Source of the DNA: Candidatus Zipacnadia bacterium | Lineage (GTDB): Bacteria; Armatimonadota; Zipacnadia; Zipacnadales; Zipacnadaceae | Reading direction: 5' to 3' | DNA: 18,435 bases | NCBI GenBank assembly: GCA_029821215.1 | Contig: JALGTV010000009.1 | Span: 1-18,435, forward strand | Part shown: positions 7,160 to 13,445 of the stretch, in pieces | Layout of the letters: each line of letters starts with the position of its first letter | Numbering within the stretch: position 1 is the first letter of the stretch | Position numbers and translations under genes: made by a program | Notes under the pieces: generated by a model | The model's input: only the letters and a program-made list of their open reading frames with translations | Database searches by the model: none | What the model was told of the DNA's origin: nothing

Positions 7160-8503
7160 CTATGACCCGGACAGATGAGCCTTACCCGTGGTGGGCAGCG
7201 TCTCCAGGAGCACCTCAGCCGCTTGTTGGATCTGCTGGTCGTGCCACTGTTCCCATTTTTGGCGACCGAACTCCTCATCCAACTCAGGCAGGGGGAACAC
7301 GACATCGGGTTTAATCCCCCGCTTGCCGTCTGCGTATTCTTCACTCAGATCACGCTTGTTGGGGGTGAGGTAGACAGCGGTAGAAAGCACCAGCGCCGAA
7401 TGGTCGGTCAGTTCCATAACGGTTTGCACCTTTGACTTGCCGAAGCTGTGCTGGCCGACTACCTGAGCGCGCCCGGTATCGTGTAGAGCGGCAGCGACAA
7501 TTTCGGAAGCCGATGCACTGGCGCCATCTATCAGTACTACCATTGGCAGATCTTCGGATACGACCCGGCCGGGCATGGTACGATAAGGATGGGCGCCCCC
7601 ATTGCGCTCCTGTACATAAACGACTATCTGGTTATCCAGGAAAAGGTCAGACACTGATATGGCCTGCTCCAGCAATCCGCCCCCATTCAAAGATAAGTCA
7701 AAGATCAGGCCGCTGACTTGTCGGTCTACCATCTCTTCCAGGGCTGCTCGCAGCTTGGTCTCGGCCTGCTTGTGGAATCCCCGCAGCCACACGTAACCTA
7801 TGTTATCTTCCAGAATCCTGGTTTCAATAGTGGGGATATCCACAGCAGCGCGAACAATAGTCAGCTCCACCGGTTCGGTACTGTCCTCGTGCACCACGGT
7901 CAATTTGACTGGTGTATCCTTGGGGCCCCGGATGAGTTTGGCCACCTGGTCCACAGTCATACCCCGTACTGGCTTGTCATCTACCCTGACGAGAACATCT
8001 TCAGGCCGCAGATCCACCTCCGAGGCCGGGCCCTCGGGGATTACGGAAACTATCACCACTTCAAAGTGACCCTGCTCATCAATGCTGCGCTGCTCCAGCA
8101 AAGCGCCGATACCCTCAAATTTCCCTTGGGCTTCCTCCTGAAATTCCTCATATTCTTCCGGAGTCATAAAGCGGCTGTACGGGTCCTCCAGAGAGGCCAG
8201 CATACCACGGATAGCCCCATAGGTTAGCTTAGTATCATCCTCTATGGGATAGACGTAGTCATGCAGTATCCGGTCACGGACCTGCCAGAACGTCGCCAGA
8301 GGCCGCAGGTCGGTGGCGGCGGGGATATCCTCGGCTGTCTCTACCTCCATCACTCCTGGTATTATCTGGGCGACCTGGGCAGTAAGTCCGAGGAGAGAAT
8401 GGTGGGAAGTGCTGTACATTATGCCGGCGCCAGCCGCAAATGACAGGACCATAAGTAATACGACAATGAGCGCCAACCAGATTCGGCGGGATGGGGTTTG
8501 CAT
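7160..8503 (-). CDS. ctpA: S41 family C-terminal processing protease (CtpA-like)
   Basis: A 447-residue exported serine protease. An N-terminal membrane anchor or signal (residues 8-30) precedes a family N-terminal region with LEDPYSRFMTPEEYEEF, a PDZ domain (about 130-205, with GIGALLEQ and VIPEGPASEVDLRPEDVLV), then the S41 core. The core has DLSLNGGGLLEQA (269-281), the catalytic Ser331 in DGASASASEI and the general base Lys356 in HSFGKSKVQ, spaced as in E. coli Prc. NPGG of many relatives is NGGG here. Its start has GGAGG about 14 bases upstream, a little distant. It follows the M23 hydrolase gene by 24 bases. In other bacteria such proteases trim cell-wall enzymes and lipoproteins, so the M23 or LysM neighbour could be a substrate; this is inference. 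Confidence 0.92.
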   Translation of the reverse strand: MQTPSRRIWLALIVVLLMVLSFAAGAGIMYSTSHHSLLGLTAQVAQIIPGVMEVETAEDIPAATDLRPLATFWQVRDRILHDYVYPIEDDTKLTYGAIRGMLASLEDPYSRFMTPEEYEEFQEEAQGKFEGIGALLEQRSIDEQGHFEVVIVSVIPEGPASEVDLRPEDVLVRVDDKPVRGMTVDQVAKLIRGPKDTPVKLTVVHEDSTEPVELTIVRAAVDIPTIETRILEDNIGYVWLRGFHKQAETKLRAALEEMVDRQVSGLIFDLSLNGGGLLEQAISVSDLFLDNQIVVYVQERNGGAHPYRTMPGRVVSEDLPMVVLIDGASASASEIVAAALHDTGRAQVVGQHSFGKSKVQTVMELTDHSALVLSTAVYLTPNKRDLSEEYADGKRGIKPDVVFPLPELDEEFGRQKWEQWHDQQIQQAAEVLLETLPTTGKAHLSGS

Positions 8504-8527
8504 GCTTAGTTAGACGACCTCCAATTC

Positions 8528-9685
8528 CTAAAATTTCAAAGGGTCTATAGGTTTACCATACTTACGCACACCAAAATGCAAATGAGGGCCAGTGGACCAG
8601 CCGGTGCTGCCTATGTAGCCAATTACCTGGCCGCGGCTGACGACGTGCCCGGTGCTGACCTTGGTGCGGGAGCAATGAGCATACATGGTCGAGATACCGC
8701 TGCCGTGGTCAATGATGACCGTCTTGCCATACACTCCGTACCAGCCGGAATGGACCACCAGGCCCTTATCGGCGGCCTTGATGGGCGAGCCGGTAGGCAT
8801 CGCTATATCCACGCCGTCGTGGAAGCGGCGCGTATGGGTGATAGGATGGATCCGCCAGCCAAAGGGGCTGGTTATGCGATGGCCAGAGACTGGCCACTGC
8901 AGCCGGCCGCTCCACCCGCCGGCATAGCGCTGGCCACTTTCGCCCCGCTGTAACTGAGCCAACATCTGTTCAATCTGGCCGGAGGCGTGTTCCATAGCCG
9001 CCAGTTGCCTCTCGGCTTCCACCCGGTCGGTACGGGCCTGGTGGGCCAACTGCTCCGCCTCGGCCTTGCGGGCAGCCACATAGTCACGCTGCTTTCTAAT
9101 CTTGGTCTCCAGCGCTGCTCGCTGGCGCTCCTGCTCCTCCAGTTGGGCCTTTTGCCGCTCGTAAGCTTGCTTTTCGGCCACCAGACTCATCAGCAGGTCC
9201 TCGTCGGCACCAGCGATTCGCCGGGTAAACTCGGCCCGGTTGACAAAGTCGTCAAACGAGGTGGCTCGCAGCACTACTTCCAGGTAGGTGGGCTGGCGGG
9301 ACTTGTACAGGGCCAGAATCCGCCGCTGCATAGCAGTCTGGTGTTGTGCCAGTCGGGCCTTGCTCTGCTCCAGTTGTTGCTTGGTTTGGGCTAACTCTTT
9401 GCGGGTAGCCGTCAGTTGGCCCTGAATGTCATCCAGCGCCTCCTGGGCCTTCTCCAGTTCCTGCTGGGCTATAACCAGCCGGGTGGTGGCTTCCCGTTGC
9501 CGCTTCTTGATGTCCCGCAGGTCTTCCTTGACATTTTCTTCTTGTCCCAGCAGGCGGCGCAGCTTCTGTCTCAAGTCACTGGCACTTTGCCCCGCTGCTG
9601 GCTGAGGCAGCGTCGCGCATATTAATAGCCCCACCAACACAAATGCAGTGGTAGCGGCGATGAGTTTGCGATTCAGCGCTGTCAT
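8528..9685 (-). CDS. M23 peptidoglycan endopeptidase with coiled coil, FtsEX-linked
   Basis: A 385-residue secreted protein: signal peptide (residues 9-32, ending in QPAAGQ), then a long coiled coil (about 35-245, rich in Q, E, R, L and A heptads, e.g. QRQREATTRLVIAQQELEKA), then an M23/LytM domain (270-385). Zinc ligands H289 and D293 (HDGVD) and H370 (HLHF) are present, as are catalytic H337 (MYAH) and H368. Unlike E. coli EnvC, whose LytM domain is inactive, this one looks catalytically competent, like Firmicutes PcsB/CwlO-type hydrolases that FtsEX switches on through the coiled coil. AGGAAAG lies just before ATG 9685. It follows ftsX by 101 bases, a gap containing a stem-loop repeat. Confidence 0.92.
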   Translation of the reverse strand: MTALNRKLIAATTAFVLVGLLICATLPQPAAGQSASDLRQKLRRLLGQEENVKEDLRDIKKRQREATTRLVIAQQELEKAQEALDDIQGQLTATRKELAQTKQQLEQSKARLAQHQTAMQRRILALYKSRQPTYLEVVLRATSFDDFVNRAEFTRRIAGADEDLLMSLVAEKQAYERQKAQLEEQERQRAALETKIRKQRDYVAARKAEAEQLAHQARTDRVEAERQLAAMEHASGQIEQMLAQLQRGESGQRYAGGWSGRLQWPVSGHRITSPFGWRIHPITHTRRFHDGVDIAMPTGSPIKAADKGLVVHSGWYGVYGKTVIIDHGSGISTMYAHCSRTKVSTGHVVSRGQVIGYIGSTGWSTGPHLHFGVRKYGKPIDPLKF

Positions 9686-9740
9686 CTTTCCTCACTGAGC
9701 CAATCTGTATTGCCGTCCGGCCATCCTGAGTGCGATTTTA

Positions 9741-9766
9741 ATCGCGGCGGGGACGCCGCTCCTACA
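9741..9766 (+). repeat. Stem-loop dispersed repeat, copy 2 (ftsX-M23 gap)
   Basis: ATC, stem GCGGCG (9744-9749), loop GGGA, stem CGCCGC (9754-9759), tail TCCTACA. It matches the element at 5032-5057 in layout, loop and tail. Stem positions change from G-C to C-G and from A-T to G-C with pairing kept. Confidence 0.7.
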
Positions 9767-9786
9767 GTTAGCAGATTTTGGCTGCC

Positions 9787-10701
9787 TTACACTGTCTGCA
9801 AGTACCGGCGCAAGCTGATAGCACTGCCCAGCGCCCCGAACAGTATACCACAGCCCAGGATAACAAGGGCGAAAAGTATCAGGATAGACGGGCTGTACAA
9901 CAAGCTGAGAAACTCCAGATTTTGGTCAATATAGGCTTGAACATAGGTGTAACCGGGTAGCAGCACAGCGACGGCGACTAAGGCGCCCCCCAGCCCCTGC
10001 CATACTCCCTCTATCACAAAGGGAATGCCGATGAACCAGTTAGTCGCGCCGACCAGTTGCATTATCCGGATCTCCCGACGGCGGGCGTAGATTGTCAAGC
10101 GGATGGTAGTGCCGATTATTAGCAAGGTGGCGCCGGTCATTATCAAGCCTACCAGTAGCCCAGCAATCTTGGTGCCTTCGGCTAAGGTCAGCAGCTTCTC
10201 AGTTACCTGCTGGCCATATCTGACCTCTGCTACTCCCGGTATCTTCTCCGCCTGGGCTGCCACTGCCGGTATATCCTGAGGGTCGCCCGTTTTTACCCGA
10301 AAAGAGTTGGGCAGCGGGTTGCGGCCTAACAGCTCTGCCAACAGATCGGCAGCCACCTCCGGTTCTGACTGCGGCAGGTGTAAGCCAAGCCGCTGGGCTG
10401 TTTGCCTTAGTGCCTCATCCTTGCTGACAAAGCGAGTTTGCTTGGGATCAACGCGCAGATCAGCTAACAGTTCTGCTTGCACGTCTGCTGGGTCAGCCCC
10501 ATCTTCCAAATCCACGGTAATGACGGCTGCCTTCGCCTCCAGAGCTGCCATGTGCTCCAAATTTGCTCCCGTTAGGACTATCGCCCCTAACACCATCAGT
10601 GCCACGGCGATATTGGTGATGGCAGCCAGACTGATTAGCCCGTTGCGAACTATACCCTCCCAGCTCTGCCGGAGGAGGAACTCGACGGTATTAAGGCGCA
10701 T
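9787..10701 (-). CDS. ftsX: Cell division protein FtsX
   Basis: A 304-residue integral membrane partner of FtsE. Four membrane segments are visible at about 24-46, 178-200, 227-249 and 272-294, with a large extracytoplasmic loop (about 50-170) that in relatives contacts the coiled coil of the wall hydrolase. The family sequence RRREIRIMQLVGATNWFI (207-224) follows the second segment. AAGGAGG precedes the ATG at 10701. The gene overlaps the end of ftsE by 11 bases, so translation is coupled. FtsEX uses ATP in the cytoplasm to activate periplasmic or extracellular peptidoglycan hydrolysis, and the M23 gene immediately downstream is the evident client. Confidence 0.95.
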   Translation of the reverse strand: MRLNTVEFLLRQSWEGIVRNGLISLAAITNIAVALMVLGAIVLTGANLEHMAALEAKAAVITVDLEDGADPADVQAELLADLRVDPKQTRFVSKDEALRQTAQRLGLHLPQSEPEVAADLLAELLGRNPLPNSFRVKTGDPQDIPAVAAQAEKIPGVAEVRYGQQVTEKLLTLAEGTKIAGLLVGLIMTGATLLIIGTTIRLTIYARRREIRIMQLVGATNWFIGIPFVIEGVWQGLGGALVAVAVLLPGYTYVQAYIDQNLEFLSLLYSPSILILFALVILGCGILFGALGSAISLRRYLQTV

Positions 10702-11377
10702 CGTACTTGCCCCCCTCCTTGACGTCCCGCACCACGACTCCCTGGACTAACTGAACCACGCGCTTGCCCATCCGGTCCACCATATCCTGGTCGTGAGTAG
10801 CCATAATCACCGTGGTGTCCCGTTCGCCAATGTCGTCCAGGAGTTGCACAATCTCCCAGGACATACCCGGGTCCAGATTACCCGTCGGTTCGTCAGCCAA
10901 TAACACCGGCGGCATATTCACCAACGACCGGGCGATACAAACCCGCTGCTGCTCTCCGGCTGACAATTGGCCAGGATATGCCTCGGCCTTCGGGCTAAGC
11001 CCGACCAGCTCCAGGGCCAAGGGCACTTTATGGTGTTTCTCGCGCCGGGAGGCGCCCAGCACATCCAGAGCAAAGCCTACGTTTTCCCAGACAGTCTTAT
11101 CGGGCAGCAAGCGGAAGTCCTGGAACACCACCCCGACCTTGCGCCGCAGGTATGGTACCCGACCAGGCGGGAGTTTGGCTACGTCCTGGCCGTCAACTAT
11201 CACCTTGCCCTCAGTAGGGACAATGTCCCGATATAGTAACTTAAGCAGAGTGGATTTGCCGCTGCCCGATGCCCCGGTTATAAAGGCAAATTCTCCCCGG
11301 TCAATGTGCAGGTCTATGTCAGAAAGGGCGCGGGTACCATTAGGATACACCACGCTGACTTGCTGCAAATGTATCAT
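10691..11377 (-). CDS. ftsE: Cell division ATP-binding protein FtsE
   Basis: A 228-residue ABC ATPase. Walker A is GASGSGKST (35-43), the Q-loop VVFQDFRLL (83-91), the signature LSAGEQQRV (138-146), Walker B VLLADEPTGNLD (158-169), and the switch His lies in MATHDQDM. The ATG at 11377 (MIHLQQVSVVYPNG) is chosen rather than an in-frame start at 11434, because the family begins here, AGGA lies about 8 bases upstream, and the length equals the usual ~228 residues. It heads the nine-gene minus-strand block and overlaps ftsX by 11 bases. A promoter candidate lies at 11453-11481. Confidence 0.95.
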   Translation of the reverse strand: MIHLQQVSVVYPNGTRALSDIDLHIDRGEFAFITGASGSGKSTLLKLLYRDIVPTEGKVIVDGQDVAKLPPGRVPYLRRKVGVVFQDFRLLPDKTVWENVGFALDVLGASRREKHHKVPLALELVGLSPKAEAYPGQLSAGEQQRVCIARSLVNMPPVLLADEPTGNLDPGMSWEIVQLLDDIGERDTTVIMATHDQDMVDRMGKRVVQLVQGVVVRDVKEGGKYDAP

Positions 11378-11452
11378 ACGGTCATCCTGGCTGCACAGAA
11401 TACTGTCACGTAAGCGGCAATTGGTGCTGCCCAAGTCGAATTAGTAAGAGTT

Positions 11453-11481
11453 AGTATACCAGAAACACCCCACCTGAGCAA
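11453..11481 (-). promoter_or_regulatory. Candidate promoter for the ftsE block
   Basis: On the minus strand TTGCTC (11481-11476) and TATACT (11458-11453) are 17 bases apart. Transcription would begin near 11446, about 70 bases before ftsE. The -35 is a poor match, the -10 a good one. Confidence 0.4.
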
Positions 11482-11526
11482 GCCAGCGTTAGTTGTGGCC
11501 AGCCTACCAACCGCGTATTACAAGGA

Positions 11527-11559
11527 TTGTGAGCCGCCTACCGTGAAATATAACGGTAG
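11527..11559 (+). promoter_or_regulatory. Candidate dprA promoter overlapped by an inverted repeat
   Basis: TTGTGA (11527-11532) and TATAAC (11549-11554) are separated by 16 bases. A perfect 7-bp inverted repeat, CTACCGT (11538-11544) and ACGGTAG (11553-11559), brackets most of the -10, as an operator would. It sits in the 271-base gap between divergent ftsE and dprA. No regulator can be named. Confidence 0.35.
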
Positions 11560-11648
11560 TGTCAATCAAGGCCTGGCGGGGACTACGGCCCTCAGTAGAG
11601 ACATTGACAGTCGGGGGATGGTGACCGCCGAGCGTAGACATTGCATTT

Positions 11649-12611
11649 ATGCCTTCAGAATCCAGCGAAAAAATGGCCCAAATCGCCCTAATGTGGGCCG
11701 GGCAGTTGGGACCGGCCGGGTTTCGGCGGCTGATGAGCAATTTGGGCAGCGCAATGGCAGTGCTGCAGGCTCCTGCCGAGGAGCTATCCCGGCCCAGCCT
11801 GGGTCTGGAAGCCGACCAGGTAGAGGCCATCTGCGTGCTGAGCGAGTTGCTGCCCAGCATTGAAGAGGAGATAGAGGCCCTCGGCGAGCATAATGTGGCT
11901 GTGGTCTGTGACTTTGAGCCTGACTACCCCCAGATCCTGCAACGCATCGCCAACCCGCCGCCGGTATTGTGTATTGCTGGTCAGCTTCTGCCCATTGATG
12001 ACCCCGCGGTTGCTATCGTCGGCACTCGCCGCCCGACAGAAGAAGGTTATCAGATGGCTTATGAGCTGGGCCGCGCTTTTGGCGAGGAGGGGGTGACGGT
12101 GGTTAGTGGCCTGGCCCAAGGCTGTGACACGGCTGCCCACACCGGAGCGTTGGCTGGCGGGGGACGTACAATTGCGGTGCTGGGGTCGGGAATAACCGTA
12201 ATCCATCCCCGCCAGAATGTGGAGCTATCCAGCCAGATTGCCAAGCGGGGTGCCGTCATCTCGGAGGCGCCTCCCAGTGTCCATCCTACGGCGGCCCGCC
12301 TGATAGCCCGCAACCGACTGCAAAGTGGCCTGGCGCGGGGGGTAATCGTCGTTGAGTCTGCCCAGCAGGGCGGAGCGATGCAGACAGCTAAGAATGCGCG
12401 CCGCCAGAACCGAGAACTATATGCCGTCTACTGGACGGAGGGCCACGAGCAGCGCGCTGGCAATAGCCGGTTACTGGGCGAAGGTGCCCAGCTAATTACC
12501 GGACCTGACCAAGTACCAGCAGTGAGCAAAGCCCTGCACCTCCACAAGCAGGAAATGGAGCGCCAACAGGCCAGCGCGACTACCCAGCAGCGGCTGTTTT
12601 CGGAAGAGTGA
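11649..12611 (+). CDS. dprA: DNA processing protein DprA (Smf)
   Basis: A 320-residue DprA/Smf that loads RecA on incoming single-stranded DNA in natural transformation and also occurs widely in non-competent bacteria. An N-terminal helical region (1-90) with DFEPDYPQIL and PPPVLCIAG leads into the Rossmann-like core: VAIVGTRRPTEEGY (121-134), VVSGLAQGCDTAAHTGAL (151-168), IAVLGSGITVIHPRQN (175-190), RNRLQSGLARGVIVVESA (221-238), GGAMQTAKNARRQNRELYAV. The core motifs are present but diverged: usual SGSLITA is GGAMQTA and usual FAVPG is YAVYW. Little of the C-terminal winged helix is evident. The ribosome binding site before ATG 11649 is weak, and later in-frame ATGs (11673, 11691) are no better. 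Divergent from ftsE; a G-rich stretch follows the stop. Confidence 0.9.
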   Translation: MPSESSEKMAQIALMWAGQLGPAGFRRLMSNLGSAMAVLQAPAEELSRPSLGLEADQVEAICVLSELLPSIEEEIEALGEHNVAVVCDFEPDYPQILQRIANPPPVLCIAGQLLPIDDPAVAIVGTRRPTEEGYQMAYELGRAFGEEGVTVVSGLAQGCDTAAHTGALAGGGRTIAVLGSGITVIHPRQNVELSSQIAKRGAVISEAPPSVHPTAARLIARNRLQSGLARGVIVVESAQQGGAMQTAKNARRQNRELYAVYWTEGHEQRAGNSRLLGEGAQLITGPDQVPAVSKALHLHKQEMERQQASATTQQRLFSEE

Positions 12612-12618
12612 TTCTACC

Positions 12619-12652
12619 GGGATGAGGGGCGTCAGGGAGGCAGGGAGCAGGG
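12619..12652 (+). other. Putative G-quadruplex motif downstream of dprA
   Basis: Five G-runs (GGG, GGGG, GGG, GGG, GGG) are separated by loops of 4, 5, 5 and 4 bases on the + strand, starting 8 bases after the dprA stop. This satisfies the usual G3+N1-7 pattern. Whether it folds in DNA or in the dprA mRNA tail is not known. Confidence 0.5.
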
Positions 12653-12856
12653 AAAGGCAGATAACTATCTCTCGCGTAGCGCAGGCCTTCAGTTACCTCT
12701 TTGTCGGTTTGGGCGCTAAGCATAGTAATTGCGTATCCAGTCATTGTCCTTTCCTGCCTTGGAGCCAGTTTGCCCGGATAAGCTTACATTTTGGTTATTT
12801 CGTAGCTGCCAGGCAATTTTCTCTTCGCATTGCGCGGCGGACACCGTCAACGAGCA

Positions 12857-12886
12857 TTGACAACAAGCAAGGGGGGGCACTATAAT
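12857..12886 (+). promoter_or_regulatory. Consensus sigma70-type promoter with G7 spacer tract
   Basis: TTGACA (12857-12862) and TATAAT (12881-12886) are both perfect hexamers, spaced 18 bases. The spacer includes seven consecutive G (12871-12877). Transcription should start near 12893, giving a leader of about 68 bases to the response regulator. The -35 is also one arm of an inverted repeat GTCAA-N6-TTGAC (12846-12861). Confidence 0.85.
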
Positions 12887-12960
12887 AGTAGCCGTAAAGG
12901 AACGGTGATAGGCGAAGGAGTTGACGGAGAGTAATCAAGCGATGTCGGGAGTGATGAACC

Positions 12961-13353
12961 ATGGAGCAACATATCTTGTTGGTGGATGATTACGAGAGCT
13001 TTGTACGGGCTACTCAGATCTTTTTGGAGAAGAAAGGCTATCGGGTTACTCCCGCCTACAACGGGATAGAGGCCTTAGAAAAGGTGAGTCAGGATGCCCC
13101 CGACCTGATTATTTTAGACGTTATGATGCCCCAACTGGACGGTTGGGCAACCCTGGAGTCGTTGCAGGGCAACCCTGAGACAGCCACTATTCCCGTGCTG
13201 ATGCTGACCGCCCTTAAAAGGCGGGAAAACATGGAGCACAGTTTTGCGGCTGGCTGCACGTGGTTTTATCCTAAGCCCATCACTGATCTGGAAGATTTCG
13301 TCTTAGTTATTGACAATATTCTAACCACTACGGCAAATAACGACGAATCCTAA
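12961..13353 (+). CDS. Single-domain response regulator (REC only)
   Basis: A 130-residue CheY-like receiver. Acidic pocket residues D9 and D10, phospho-acceptor D53 (LDVMMP), T83 (MLTAL) and K105 (YPKP) are all in place. There is no output domain, so it acts by protein contact or as a phosphate relay or sink. GGGAG lies 9 bases before ATG 12961. It has a strong dedicated promoter. Two histidine kinase-like genes lie within about 2.2 kb downstream on the other strand and are candidate partners; partnership is inference. The residue after the second pocket Asp is Tyr rather than the more common Glu or Asp (VDDYE). Confidence 0.93.
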   Translation: MEQHILLVDDYESFVRATQIFLEKKGYRVTPAYNGIEALEKVSQDAPDLIILDVMMPQLDGWATLESLQGNPETATIPVLMLTALKRRENMEHSFAAGCTWFYPKPITDLEDFVLVIDNILTTTANNDES

Positions 13354-13397
13354 CCTTTACTTAACTCTACTCTTGTTCTCCACTTAGCTGCGATTTG

Positions 13398-13425
13398 TTG
13401 CCTGTACCTGACACTGACGTATGAT
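13398..13425 (+). promoter_or_regulatory. Candidate promoter for the radical SAM gene
   Basis: TTGCCT (13398-13403) and TATGAT (13420-13425) are 16 bases apart. Transcription from about 13432 would leave a very short leader before ATG 13446. Readthrough from the response regulator promoter is an alternative, since no clear terminator lies between the genes. Confidence 0.35.
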
Positions 13426-13445
13426 GGGAAGGGAAACCCGGAATT

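Larger units (their letters stand above)
12612..12960 (+). other. 349-base intergenic region: G-rich stretch, promoter and leader
   Basis: No convincing gene lies between dprA and the response regulator. The region holds a G-tract cluster at 12619-12652, unremarkable sequence to about 12845, an inverted repeat and consensus promoter at 12846-12886, and a leader of about 70 bases with AAGGAG at 12915-12920 and GGGAG at 12947-12951. The 87-codon open frame at 12622-12885 runs through the promoter and has no protein-like features. Confidence 0.6.

Noticed and set aside
11378..11434. N-terminal extension of ftsE to an ATG at 11434
   Set aside because: It adds 19 residues absent from the family, and the start at 11377 gives the usual length with a nearby AGGA.
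12622..12885. An 87-codon open frame after dprA
   Set aside because: It runs through the G-rich stretch and ends inside the -10 of a consensus promoter, with no ribosome binding site or protein-like composition.
12921..12989. A possible 22-codon leader peptide starting at TTG after AAGGAG
   Set aside because: The spacing between AAGGAG and the TTG is zero and the peptide has no attenuator features; chance is more likely. It overlaps the response regulator start out of frame.
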